NCBI RefSeq assembly: GCF_022539315.1
Contig: NC_066314.1
Location: 64,093,543 to 64,157,542, forward strand
Direction of reading: 5' to 3'
Origin: Serinus canaria
Lineage: Eukaryota > Chordata > Aves > Passeriformes > Fringillidae
DNA length: 64,000 bases
Below the pieces are notes generated by a model. That model was not told where the DNA came from. It did no database searches and worked only from the letters and a program-made list of their open reading frames with translations. Below, in pieces: positions 12,701 to 24,822 of the stretch. Numbering within the stretch: position 1 is the first letter of the stretch; each line of letters opens with the position of its first letter. A program made the position numbers and the translations under genes.

Positions 12701-14120
12701 GGTGTTGGGGAGCAGCAGGCTCCGGGGGTGTTGTGTTGGTCACCCCGAGTGTGGCTGTGCTCCTCAGCTGCACACAGGCACATCTGCCCCGGGCCTCACG
12801 GGTCCTGTGCACCCTCCTCAGCACCCCCAAACTCCCTCCGTCCTCCAGCAGGATCCCATCCTCTTTCTGGAGAACACAAACCTGCGACATTTCCCTCTCA
12901 TGCTGGGCTGCATCAGTTCAAAACCGGTGGTGAAGCTGTGGGAGAAAGATGTACCGTGGGTGTGCTTTAGGGAGACAGACTTTGCTGCTAACCATTTTTG
13001 TGAGGGGGAGAGAACAGGTGTTTTTATTTTTCTACATTGGAAAGGAAACCTTGCCTTGTTTCATGTGTGTCCCTAGCCACAGGCAGCTTTTCCAGCCTCC
13101 CTGCTCCTGTCTCACATGCCGTGGTTGTGGCTGCCATTGCCTGCTGTCTGTTCATCTGTTCAGGCCTTGTGCTTTGCTGTTTCCTTACCAATTTTTGTTT
13201 AAAGCCTAACTCCACAGAATTCCTAGGATCAAAGTTTGCCTTCCTCACATCTCCCATGCTTCAGGGGCAGCTTCCACCCAGCTGGAGCAGCTGATCCATC
13301 ACCAAAGTATTAAGGACCTTCCTTGTGGTGGACAGTGCAGCAGAGGAGCCTTGGAGCAGAGTGGGCCCAGAGGGATTTGCACAGTTCCATCACAGCTCAC
13401 AGCTGTGCATGGCCTTCCCTCCTCTGTCAGAGGCTCCAGGGTGCTGCCATGTGAAGTGTCCTCTGTCAGTCCATTTAAAAACTATTTGATTTTACTCTAA
13501 AATGTTTATGTGATACAGTTTCCTCTGCCACACAGAACGTGGTGGGTGTTTGCCTGGAGCTGGATGTCCCTCAGCATTAGTGAACACTGAGCAGTGGTTT
13601 TTCTCCTGCTCTTGGGCAGTGGTTTGTGTGTGCCTCTAGTGTCACTGTCAGTCCAGCTGCTGACACTGCCATCAAGAGGAGCAACCCCTTCCTTGCTTCC
13701 CAGCCTCTACTTGCTGGCACCACCCTTTGTGGGATTGCACACAAAGGGATCTGATCCAGCTGAGAGCCAGAAAAAACAAAAAGTGCAGGAGGGCAGGGAG
13801 GGGGGGAAGTTTGTCTTCAGTGGGATCAATTCCATGCTCCAAACACTTGCATAAGTGAAACAGAGCACTTGGCCTGGGCACAGTAACAAACAGCGTGGGC
13901 ACAGAGGGAACACAGTGTCCATATCAGCTAAAACTGATACTGGTAACTTGTGTGTCAAAAGATACCCTGAGGACTCTTGACATGAAAGTAGTTGAGACAT
14001 AATCTTCCACACCTAGACATTCCTGATCTTACCCACTGAGCTGGAAGTAGAGGAGCTGGCAGTAGAGGAGCTGGCAGTGGTGGTATCAGCACGCCTTCGC
14101 AAGGTGGCATTTATTTCCCA
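12701..14120. other. Intergenic, nothing recognised
   Basis: The first 150 bases keep the GC-rich character of the preceding minisatellite. The rest is ordinary unique sequence. Confidence 0.55.
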
Positions 14121-14260
14121 TGGAATGGAATGGAATGGAATGGAATGGAATGGAATGGAATGGAATGGAATGGAATGGAATGGAATGGAAGGAAGGAAGG
14201 AAGGAAGGAAGGAAGGAAGGAAGGAAGGAAGGAAGGAAGGAAGGAAGGAAGGAAGGAAGG
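14121..14260 (+). repeat. Compound microsatellite TGGAA x14 then GGAA x17.5
   Basis: Exactly 70 bases of perfect TGGAA units (14121-14190) switch without interruption to 70 bases of perfect GGAA units (14191-14260). Every unit contains the GGAA core recognised by ETS proteins. Open frames on both strands here (Glu-Gly-Arg-Lys or Phe-Leu-Pro-Ser repeats) are artefacts. Confidence 0.97.
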
Positions 14261-17187
14261 CCACAAACAAAAATCCCCAGTTTTAAAAATATGGTCATTC
14301 TGTTCCTAGATTGTTTTTCTAGTGCTGCACCATTAAATGGAGAAGCCTCTTCTACTTCCCTTTCCCCTCTCCTCTTCCTGTGGCAAAGTACAGAAGAGTA
14401 ATACAGATGGACCTTAAAGAGAGGGGCGGGGGGGAGGGTGCTATGTTGATTCTTGTGAATATGTTGCTTTTGTTGTCTCTTTGTTACTGCATCATGGATG
14501 AAAACAGATGTTTCTTCTCTTCACAAGACACTGTATGGCCCGTCTAAGCCCAAGGAAAACAGCACTTCTGCAGATGGCGCTACGCTCCAAGGCTGGAATC
14601 ATCTTTATCATGAGGCAGTTGTGTTGTGATGGAGAGTTTGATGAAATCTGCATCCAGATTCATGCCTGCATGCAAAACAAATGAATGCTCATTTGTTTCA
14701 GAAAAATAATTTGCTAGGAATCTGTCTACTAGACAGTGGTTTGCATTTAGGGAATACCTTTTGCACAAGATTAGGTGCTTTGTCTCATGACCAAAAGTAC
14801 AAAGAGTTTTTAAAGTGTGAAAGCAGACAACAGACTTTGCTTTTTATGGTGATGTTTGCTGCTGCTTTTGTTACAATTGTTTATAAGTTGGAATGCTCTG
14901 TTTGCAAGGGAAAAGCTCTCTTTGGGCAGGCAGGAGTACCAGAGGGGACAGTGGTTTTGTGAGTAGGAATGCTGAGGTCACCTACATATTGGCAGTTTGG
15001 AAGCAGCCAAAGTCATCAGCCACTGAGTAGGAAGAATTCAAGTCTACATTAATACACTCACGTAAACAGTTATGGAGAAGTTAAACCTTGAAAATATTCA
15101 CACTAATAGTCAATCTTGTTTTCTCACTCTGAACTTGGGTTTCTCCACAGGAAGTTCCTGACAGTTTGCAGGGAAGTAGCTTTGGGTTTTATTTGGAGCT
15201 AATTTCTGCTAACAAAAATAACCTTGTGCTTCTACTTGCTCATGCGTAAGTCTGGAAAATCTTGACTCCTGAGCAATCAATGGGGGTAAATTCAACAACA
15301 TTTCTTGCCCAAATAGCTGACAGTGGCCAGGTGCTCCTCTGAGGATGCTTGGTGCCAGTAACCCTCTTCTCCTCACCTCAGCATTTTTGGATGGAGTCAC
15401 TTGGCCCCAGAGGCCATGCCAGAGAGGCTGATTCACTGCCCCAGTCATCTCCTCCTTGGCAGGCTCCCTGGACATCTGCATGGGTCACTCTCCTTGCTGT
15501 CACAAATACCTGTGGGACACAGTGGGGGACCTGCTTTGCTGGGGTTTTTATTCCCTGAGTAAACCAAGAGGCGTTTTCTTTATAAGGAAATCTCTGTACA
15601 TCCCACGTGTCCCTTATTGTTCAGGCTGAGGGAAACTGCGCTGCAAAAGGATCTTTGTTTCCGGCACCCCCGTCTCTCTCCTTGTACACAAGCTGAAGTC
15701 ATAACCCTCTCCAGGACTCCTTAACATTGGTTACTCTAGAAGCAATTGTGTTTTTGTAGACAGCTGTTTATAATTTCAGGTCTGTGAGGGAATGAGTGAC
15801 GAATTTAGAGAAGTAAAGCTACTTGAGAGACTTTACCCTATTTGCTGGAAAGAAGTAAGGAAAGTTTGGGGAAAATAAAACAGCTGGAAGGCAGGGAGAC
15901 ATTGCAAGAAGTGGGTAGTTGCAAAATGAACCTTATAAGGGAATAGATGCTTGGCCTTACCAAGTTTAGAGCACTAGACCTAGAAAGGCAACCTAGATAA
16001 TTGCATTTTACAGCAGCTTGAGTCAGGAAGCAGGATGAAACAGTTTTTCAGCTCTTGTAATAAGCTATGGGCTGCTGTTGTTTTAAGGAACAGAGAAAAG
16101 AAGTTGTCCCCTGTTGACATTCACCTTTCTTTCTCCTTCCCCAAGCTGATCTTTTGCCAAAGATTTTTTCCTCACTGGTCCAAAGGCCAAGCTGCCTTTG
16201 AAATGAGTTTTCATTACAGGTTACACACAGTCCCTCCCAGTCTTTTCAGTGAGGGGACAGTGGCACACAGCACTGGAGTTGAGTGCTAAATGGCTTTTGT
16301 CTGCTGGTCTTTGCTTCCTAGGCAGTGTTCCTCTGGCCTTCCCACAGTTGCTGCTGTGGGGTAGGACCTCCACTGAAGGCAATCACTTAGGGGTATCTCT
16401 GACTCAGTGAAAATTGCCTTTTTGGAAAGTGGGCCTCCAGCCATGCCCTCAACATTTTCATGCTCCACGTCCTTCTATTGCTCTTCACAAATCTTCTCTG
16501 TGTTTTTCCTGCATCTCCTCACCTGAATCCAAACACTTCTCCTCACTTCTTTCCTAACAGCTGCCACTCATGCTTAAATATGTTTGAGTGGAGGTGCCAT
16601 GTTCTGCTTTGGTTGGACATTTTTTCACTGTGGACTGGTTCCATCTGTTTCAAAGCCACAGGAGGTGGCTGTGCTTGGCCCAAGGCAGTTCATGGGCTCC
16701 ACAGGTCACCCCACAGTGAGCCCCTGACAGTGAAACACTCCCAGTTTGACCCAGTGCACCTCCTTTCCCCAAACAGCCAGTTTCCCCAGTTTACTTCTTG
16801 TTTGTGTCTGCCCATCTCTTGCAGTGCACTGCTGGCTTCTGTTAGGTTATCTCAAGACTTGCTTGCAAGCAGCACTACTTTTGAAGTATTGGTGCTTGTC
16901 TTGTATGAGCTACATACTGGAAAAGTGTAGGGATTTTCCCCCATTACACCATTGTTCCTGCAAACACCTGATTTAACTTTATTTTTAATGCAAACTCATA
17001 ACTCTTGTGCTTAAAGAGAAAATCTTCAAATTGTAAATTGTAGCAAGTGAATTTAAAAAATATTATGGGAATTATTTTTGTGTTTTAGTTTTTGGAGCCA
17101 TGATGTGTAAGCCCTAAGGGTTTGCACTATCATGGAAGGAACTGCTTCTCTGCAAAGTTATAATAACCTCCGTAACTCTCTTGTGTT
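14261..17187. other. Intergenic, nothing recognised
   Basis: No exon with flanking splice sites and family resemblance, no RNA gene and no clear transposon. Confidence 0.55.
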
Positions 17188-17576
17188 ACACAGAATCCCA
17201 GGATGGGTCAGTTTGGAAGGGACCACAGTGGTGTCAGCTGGTCCCACCTCCCTGCTCCAGCAGGGCCATCCCAGAGCACAGGGCACAGGATTGTGTCCAG
17301 AGGAATCTGGAATGTCTCCAGTGAGGAGACTCCACACCCTCTCTGGACAATCTGTTCAGTGCCTGGGCACTGCCCAGGAAGAAGTTCTGCCTCCTATCCA
17401 GGTGGAACCTCCTGGCATCAGTTCCTGCCCGTGGCTCTGGTGCCACTGCTGGGCCCCCAGAGCAGAGCCTGGGCCCTGCTCTGCCCCTCCCTGCACACAG
17501 GGACACCCAGGGCTGAGGGCCCCTCTCAGCTGGGGCTCCTCTCCAGGCTGGACAGCCCCAGCTCAGTCCATTCTCT
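17188..17576 (-). mobile_element. CR1 LINE 3' fragment, reverse orientation
   Basis: The plus strand reads ACACAGAATCCCAGGATGGGTCAG, GGGACCACAGTGGTGTCAGCTGGTCCC, then CCTCTCTGGACAATCTGTTC, AGTTCTGCCTCCTATCCAGG and CTCCAGGCTGGACAGCCCC. This is the reverse complement of a CR1 3' region, whose end lies at about 17190. The 200-codon frame running through it is not a gene. Confidence 0.92.
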
Positions 17577-19616
17577 TAAGAGAGATGCTTACATCTCTTC
17601 CAAATCTGATAGTTTATATTTCAGCACATTTCTGTCTGCTTAGGTCACAGCCTACAGTGCTTTCCAAACTACTAGTTGAATCCATGCACAGTGATAACAA
17701 TGGACATGCTGCAAAGCATGGTCTGCAGCAATAAAAAAGAATCTAGATTTAAAAGAAAAAATGACACTAACATTGCCCTTTATAGAGAGTATAATGAAAA
17801 ATTCAATTTCTCAATCAACTCCTAATTTTGAGTCCTTTCTGCAAGACATTTTTCTTAAAAAACCCAGCTCTGTGTTTTCCCCCATAACACTATCTTTACA
17901 TTCCTTTGGCAAATTAAAAACTGTCAAGCATAACTCAGCTGCTCACTCATTTCAGCCCCTTAGTTTAATAACCTCAAGACAGTCAAATCTGTCATCTTCT
18001 AATGCAGAAATCTCTATATATCAGAAACTGTTGACCAAGAAACTAATTTATATTTCAGGGGTGACCATAGCTACACTTTAGACTTCCTGGAAGTCTAGAC
18101 CATGGAAATAGGTCTTTTACATCCATGTTATGCCCTCAAGGCTTTTTCACATGTTGAAGCTTTTACCATCCAAACAGTATAAACCTAAATTTTACATGCA
18201 GTGTATAAGGTAGAAGGCACACACCAGGACTGCTTTGTACTGCTGCTTGTTGCTGGATAAAAAACCATCACAGCTCAGCTTGGGGCCTTGCAGGAGGACA
18301 TTCACACAAGTCTTCATGAATAAACATAATGTTGTTGGATTTTCCCTACTTTTGCTGTGAGGATTGTTATGACTATACCTGTGGAAACAACCTCTGGACA
18401 AGGCAGCTCTGTGTTCCTTTATTCCCTGCTTAAAGCCAGCTCAAAGGGTTGTTTACTTGTGATAGCCCCAGGGGTGTGGCAGCCTCACCTTGTGTTTCTC
18501 TTGGGTTCCTTGGCCTCAGCCTTCAGACACCACCACCCCTTCCTGCAGCTGTCAGGGGATATTTGAAAAGACAGATGTGAAGGCATGGAGAAGTGTGGCT
18601 GGGTCAGAATCAGCTAAACTGCTGAAAGGCAGCACACACTTGGGACAGAGTCTGCATATTCATCTCTGAGATAGATTTGTGTTGTTAATTTCTATGACCA
18701 AAGAGGGAAGCCAGGCTTGAAGCTGAAGCCTGGAGCTGTGTGCTGTGTGGAGAGATCACCTTGAAAAGTTGTGTATGAAGATGTAGGTGTTGAGGGCTAA
18801 ATTTGCCACTCCTGGTTCTTAAATTTGAGACATTTGATTTGACGTGGTTTAATGAATCTGTGTGTCCTGAGTCTGCCATGAACTGACTAAAAATCAATAC
18901 AATTCTGAGGTATAAACCAGGCCTAAAATAAAACAAAAACAAAATTCTCAAGAGATTATGTCTCTTAGTCTTTAGTCAGAAATTATTCCCTCTGTGCAGT
19001 AGGTGTGGTCCATTACAGAACTACAGAGGAGCAGAAAAAGCTTTTCAAATATGAAGCATGAAGGGGTGGCCATACTGTGCTGAGCATTACATGCTGACAA
19101 ACAGATCATTAATTCCAGCTTCTGGAGTCAATTAAATATGGAAAATAATCTGTGTACTCATATAAAAAAGGAAACAGTATGCAAGGGTATGCTTTGGAAA
19201 CTTTGGGAAGTTGAAGTCAGACTTGCAGTTTCTGAAGCCCTGATTCACAGTTCCTGAATGTGTGGGATTGCTGATGTGGTCAGAGATTTGACCCTTGGAG
19301 CACGACAGGCAAGTCATCTCCTGGCTCTCTGATGAGGCTTGTCTTGCTTTTGCTGCATACTGGAAGCCCAGAAACTCCATGTTCCCAATGTATGGAGAGA
19401 GAAGTGTCCCCATTTTGTGAATTCTTTTTTTAACACCTCAAAAGCTTTGCACACACATTATTCTACCTTACTCCTTCCTCACCATCCATCTTCCATATAT
19501 ACCTTGCAGCAACAAGCCAGTCTGTGCCTCAGCTGCAGATGTCACCTAGCCCTTCCCTGTCCTTGACAATGTCCAGGCTGTTCCCAAGCAGAAGTCATCA
19601 AAGGAAGTCTTTATTT
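17577..19616. other. Intergenic, nothing recognised
   Basis: AT-moderate unique sequence with only short random open frames. Confidence 0.6.
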
Positions 19617-19735
19617 CCAGGGGCAGTTAAGTGACTAACCCAAGATCAAACAGTGGGTCAGTAGCAGAGGCAGGAACTGAAATCAGGTCTTCTGACTCAA
19701 GTTTCTCTTGGCTATAGCCTCTGGGTTGCACAGCA
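19617..19735 (+). mobile_element. MIR-like SINE relic
   Basis: The order GGCAGTTAAGTGACTAACCCAAGATCA, CAGTGGGTCAGTAGCAGAGGC, GGAACTGAAATCAGGTCTTCTGACTC closely follows the MIR consensus section (AGTAAGTGGCAGAGC, GAACCCAGGTCT, CTGACTCC). MIRs are far rarer in birds than in mammals, so a copy this clear is notable. Confidence 0.6.
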
Positions 19736-20179
19736 GAATTCATTTGTGCTGTGAGTTTCAGCAGTTGCTGAGATGAAACTACATTTTCTTTCCCTGAGAT
19801 ACTGTATCTGTGTCATCTTGTTCTCTGCCCACTAGGAAGCAGCTTTTTAGCATTGGACTTTAAAAAGGGAAGGCAAGCAGGAGACATTTCTAAGCAGTTG
19901 CACTCTTTTGATCGATGAGATAGGTGAGCCAGAGTGTGTTCCAGTGACCTCCTGCTATATAAAACCTTGGCCTGCCTGACAAGAATTCTGGCTGCCAAGT
20001 TGCTGTGAGTCTCAGCCTTCACTGCTTGGGTTTGATGCGGATTTTTACACCAGGCACTGCAGAATTGAGGTGGCCTCTCAAATATTTGCATTGCTTGGCA
20101 AGCAAGGCTATAACTGGGGGTGGATTCAGGAAGTTCTGGCAAGGGCAAGCACAGCTGGTGTTAAGGTCTTTGCAGGGCT

Positions 20180-20181
<2 letters not shown>

Positions 20182-20217
<36 letters not shown>
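20182..20217 (+). repeat. TG dinucleotide microsatellite
   Basis: About 17 TG units, uninterrupted, ending in TATAGG. Confidence 0.95.
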
Positions 20218-20219
<2 letters not shown>

Positions 20220-21149
20220 GGAAAATAGCAAGGCCCCTGGATTTTTTTCCAGCCAGGGTTCCTGGGAAAGGATGAGTAATCTGGAGATTTCCTGTTACTT
20301 TTGGAGTGAGGAGTAAAAACACTTTGCCTTTTGGGGGAATCTTCTTAGATCTTCCACTATCCCAGTTTTTCCCTGAGTGGCACAGAAGCCTCCTCCCTGG
20401 ACTCAGCTTTGTTTGTGGCAGCAGCATGAGCTGTGCTGTGCAAACACTGAGCTCTGCCCTTGTTTGCCTGGACAATCCAGGATCAGACTGTACAATTCCT
20501 ATCGCCTCCTTGAGTCTGCTTCAGGAACTAAACTCCACGTAGGGCACGGGTACCTGTGGTCAAGCTGTGCCTGGCCTGGGATTCTGGGAGTGTTTCCCTT
20601 TCATGTCTGAGAGCATCAGCCCTGCCAGGGAAGGCACTATGTGGCCACAGAGTGTTTGCACAGCACCTAGCACGGCTGAGGTCAGGTTCATGACTGAGTC
20701 AGCTGAGTGCTGCTGCCGTGCAAATGAGTAAATAGGAATGACAGAAGAAATGTGGGGGTTTCCTGTTGGCAGAGGTAGAAAGGAGTGAGGTACCTCAACT
20801 CTGAAGTCATTACTATTTATTATTTCCATTGCAATACTCCCTGCAGGCTGCCTTCAGGGGCCAGGGCTGTGTTGTGTAAGGTACATGCACGCAGCAAAGG
20901 CAGAGCCATTCCCCACCCTGAAAAAAGGTGTTCTCCAACCAAGGCAAGTTGTTTGAGCCCTTTGAGAGCAGGGATTCCAGGGCTGGAGTGTAAAGCAAGG
21001 GGTGCTGCTGCAGCCAAATGCCATATACAGGCAGTTTGGACATCAGGTGTATGTCCAAACACCTGCTGCTATTATTTCTGTATTCTTTTCCACCACTATT
21101 TAGCCACGACTTTCTCTAACTGGTATTTCTTGATGTGTGCTTAGCCATT

Positions 21150-21205
21150 TCATGTTCTAAGTGCTTTACAAATATTATGTAATTAGGAAAATAACCCTCT
21201 ATTTG
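21150..21205 (+). mobile_element. MIR-like SINE relic (3' part)
   Basis: The string TTCTAAGTGCTTTACAAATATTATGTAATTAGGAAAATAACCCTC resembles the conserved MIR/CORE-SINE 3' segment (AAGCGCTTTACATA... followed by a run like CTCATTTAATCCTCACAA). The match is short and diverged. Confidence 0.4.
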
Positions 21206-22695
21206 CGCAGGCAATTGCACAACCACATGTTCAAAATTCAGCCTTCAGAAATGCAGCCTCAACTGAAATTTCCTTATCTGCTCCTAACTCTCCCAGCTGC
21301 TCTTTACAAAATTATTTTTCATCCCTGCAACCCCAAAACTAACTGTGATGATGGTGATAAAATGAATACAGCCTGGGCAGATAAACTGCTCTCCTCTGCA
21401 ATGTAAAATGTAAGGCTGGTAAAGAAGTAAGGGCTGGTAGGGATTGAATGTTTTAGATTCTAGTATCGGTCTGTTTGCTAAATATGATGGCTTTTAGTGG
21501 AGGAAAATCAGTGCAAAACAAACAGCCGCATCCCCCAGTGCCTGATCTCCAGCTGCTGCAAGAGAACCATGGGCTCAGGCACAGCCCAGTTGCTTTCCAT
21601 TCTCACAAACTTTGGTGTTTGGCTGGGGAAGGATTTCTCCCTGTGCCTGTATGAAGTGTGAGCCCTTGACACCAAGCTCAAGAATTTTCTCCCTACCAAA
21701 ATCCAGGGTATTTTTGGTTTGTTTTCCCTTTACGTTTTTTCTCTTCTCCTCTTTCTCAAAGGTTAAACGGTTCCCACAGGGTGCAAGAAAGGGTTATTGA
21801 AAGCAGCAGGTCCACTTTTGAATATTGCACTTCTGGTAAATCTCTGATCCAGCATCTAGTGGTTAACCACTGATACAGGAAATGACATTTAACGTTTTAT
21901 CACTCAGCCAGAAATGGAAGAACAAGGCAAGTCTGTATGTGGTGAAGATGGATCATTGCCTACTACCTACCCCTTAAAGGCATATCATGCCATTTAAAAG
22001 GAAATGTTTTTCAAGCAGGGACTTTTTCCCCCTCTTTGTGTACCTTTCTGCTTAAGGCAGACCAAAAACCTGGAAAACAAATCCCCTTCTTCCCCCCTCC
22101 ACCCCCCAGGTTTTGCCTGCTAAAGTAGGGGTTATGGCCTTATAAACAACTTAAATCCTCTTTCCTGCTCTTTTGTATTTTTTGGAAGTGTATCCCAGGC
22201 CCTGGAGGAAGCTGGGGGGAAGCGGGTGGGGGAGTAACCGGTGATGGAAAACTCGTGTTTCAGTAGGTGGCACTCGCTGCCCTGGCTCAGGGCTCAGCTC
22301 TCCCGGGCACGATGTACTGCTGCCTTTAGTCCGGGCAGTCCTGAGCAAACGTGCTTAAGTGGCAAAGGAAGAAAACCGTTAAAAAAAAAAAATAAAATCA
22401 CAAGACAGGGCCGGAACTTTAGCAACGATGAATTGTTGTGGGTTATTGATTTCCGTGTTGCTGCACTGGTTTTTGGTTTATAGCAGCGAGCACCCGCCTG
22501 TTGTCACCACGCCAGCCGTGCTTTCTATGGGAGCTGCTAAAACTTGGTCTGATTGCCGAGTGCATATTCAAGAAGCAAGCAAGGAAGCTCAGAAATTCAG
22601 TGGTTGTGTACAGTTCAACTAAAATTCAAAAGGCTGTCAGATCTGCCTATATAAGTTCTAAGAGTTTCAGATGTTTTCCTCATACATGCTGGAGT

Positions 22696-22716
22696 AAAAA
22701 AAAAAAAAAAAAAAAA
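22696..22716 (+). repeat. Poly(A) run of 21
   Basis: A-run followed by AC-rich bases. No processed pseudogene is visible upstream of it. Confidence 0.9.
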
Positions 22717-24656
22717 CAAAACAACAAAAAGATGCAACATGGCAGTTTCCTCCTGCAAATAGGATATGTGGGCAAGCACTTTGATTTTTCAGCTGTTCCA
22801 GAGGCCATTTTCACCTAATGACATACTGTGAGATGTTTTCCAAAGAATGAACTTCACAGACTGCCAAAACTTTCCTGGAAGTGAGCACAAAAACACATTA
22901 GAAAGCAACATATTAAAGGCAGACCAGCTCTCCTGATCTGTGGGGCTGCAAAACATGATTTTCCTGAGCCCAAGAGCCACAAGAAGCAAATTCTTCAGAG
23001 AGCCAGTGAGTGGTGGCAGCAGCAGAGTCCCTCATGAGGAGTTCAAAGGCTATGGATGAGGGCAGCTCTCCAGAAGTCTTGCTGTTCTCTGGCTTGGCTG
23101 GAAGTGAAGCTGGATGATGGGGTGAGCACTTGGATGCTGGAAACCTACCAGCACAGAACCTACCAGCACAGCCCTCCTGTAGCTGAAACACTGGCTCACT
23201 CAAAGTATTTGAAAGCCATTCTTGCAGCACCACACTGGTAGCTTAGTCAGAGAAAATCAAAATGTGTACGACATAGGAACAAACTCATATTTGTGTTCAG
23301 GTGGGTCTGATGTGTACTGGAAATGGGAAGTAAAGATCTGCAGTTAAACTGTCAGTTGGCATTAAAAATGGGGGAAGAGTAGTTGTAGTTCTCAGCACAC
23401 TCACTGCTCACTTAGAGTGCCCATTCTTCAGCATCCTGCTTATTTTTCCAGTTGTGGAAACATGCTTAATACAGAATGCAAAGTGAGAAATGCTGTGGAA
23501 ACTGCTTGGAGCATGTGGATAGGGGCTCTGCAGAAGCACACATGCACTATCCACAGAGTGAAGATGCACATGCATGAAACCAGATTCTCAGCCCTTAAGG
23601 CTGCATATTTTTGAAACTGTTATGACGTGTTTTGTGCAGCTGAAATCCCACCATGATCAGGCATCTTGGTCCCTGTAGAATACTCTCTTCTCTCCAGCCT
23701 TGCAAAGCAGTAGGACACTGGTCCTTCCAGAAAGTCTGAGAGACTTGAGCAGGTCTTTGACCCTTCTGAATGTTTGCCCGCAAACAGTGACTGTCAGAGC
23801 CTTGAGCTACACCTTGGGAAGTGCTAGCGTTTATCTCTGCATTTGATTGCACCCAATTACTTGCTAGGAACATGTTCTTTGAAGAAAGATCTGGAGCTGG
23901 ATCCTTCTCTCATTGTGACTCTGCCAGCTGCCGTCCCCAAAGCTATTTTTAATCAGACAAGCTTCTCCATCCCTGCCAAAAAAACCTCGTAACAATTAAT
24001 AACAATAAAATGAAGGCAGCTTGGATAAATGAATTGTGCTGGCTCTATAAATCAGCAGCAGCAGCTCAGGAAGATCAGTGTTGCATTGTTAATGTGCTGT
24101 CTTCCATTTTGGTGTAGCCTTGGTCTCCTGGTTCACACTTGGCTGTGCTGCTGTTCTCTGTGCTGCCTGTGGCAGGTAGGCTGGCAGATGGGCACCAGCA
24201 CCTCTGCACAGCAGGCTGCTTGGGTTTGCCTTGCTGTGGATGTGAGGAGGGTGTGAATGATCCCTTTACATGCCAGCTGTGCTGCAGACAGTTCATTAAT
24301 TCTGATGACACAGAGCTGCACCCACGGCAGGCCCCGTGCTTGGGTTAACTCCCAGCCCTGTCATGTCGCAGCCTCTGGTGTGATAATTTGCCTGTAGGCA
24401 CGCTTGTCCCTGTGCTGGGATCCTGTCAAAGCTGGGCCTTGTTGGGCTGGATCAGAGTGTGGACAGGAGGCCTCCAAGGACAGGCTGCCAACGAAGCCAT
24501 GGCAGGCAGTGATACTGTTAAGCAGGAGGTGGTACTGTGTGCTCTGCCAGAGGACCTCATGCCATGCTGCACTGCTGCTGGAGGCCTGCTTGCCTGGGTG
24601 CAAGCTGTTGTTGCTTTAAGCACGTTAACAAAACATGTCCTGGCAATTTTCTTTAG

Positions 24657-24822
24657 GAAAAAATACCAAAACCAAAACAAACCAAAACAAACCAACAGAA
24701 AAAAAAAAACAAAAACAAAAAACCAAAAAAAAAAACCAAAAATCAAAACAAACCCAAAAACCACCACCACCACCAACAAAACCAACCAAACAAAAAACCC
24801 AAATAAAAACCCCAAACAAATA
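24657..24822 (+). repeat. A/C-rich simple repeat (AAACC/CAAAA)
   Basis: About 165 bp of CAAAA, CCAAAA and ACCACC units without G except in one or two places. It explains the hydrophobic Phe/Val/Trp-rich 220-codon minus frame that crosses it. Confidence 0.9.

Noticed and set aside
14013..14401. Frames of repeated Trp-Asn-Gly-Met-Glu and Lys-Glu-Gly-Arg
   Set aside because: Direct translation of the TGGAA and GGAA microsatellite.
17132..17734. 200-codon plus-strand frame
   Set aside because: Runs through a reversed CR1 3' end and is antisense to the element.
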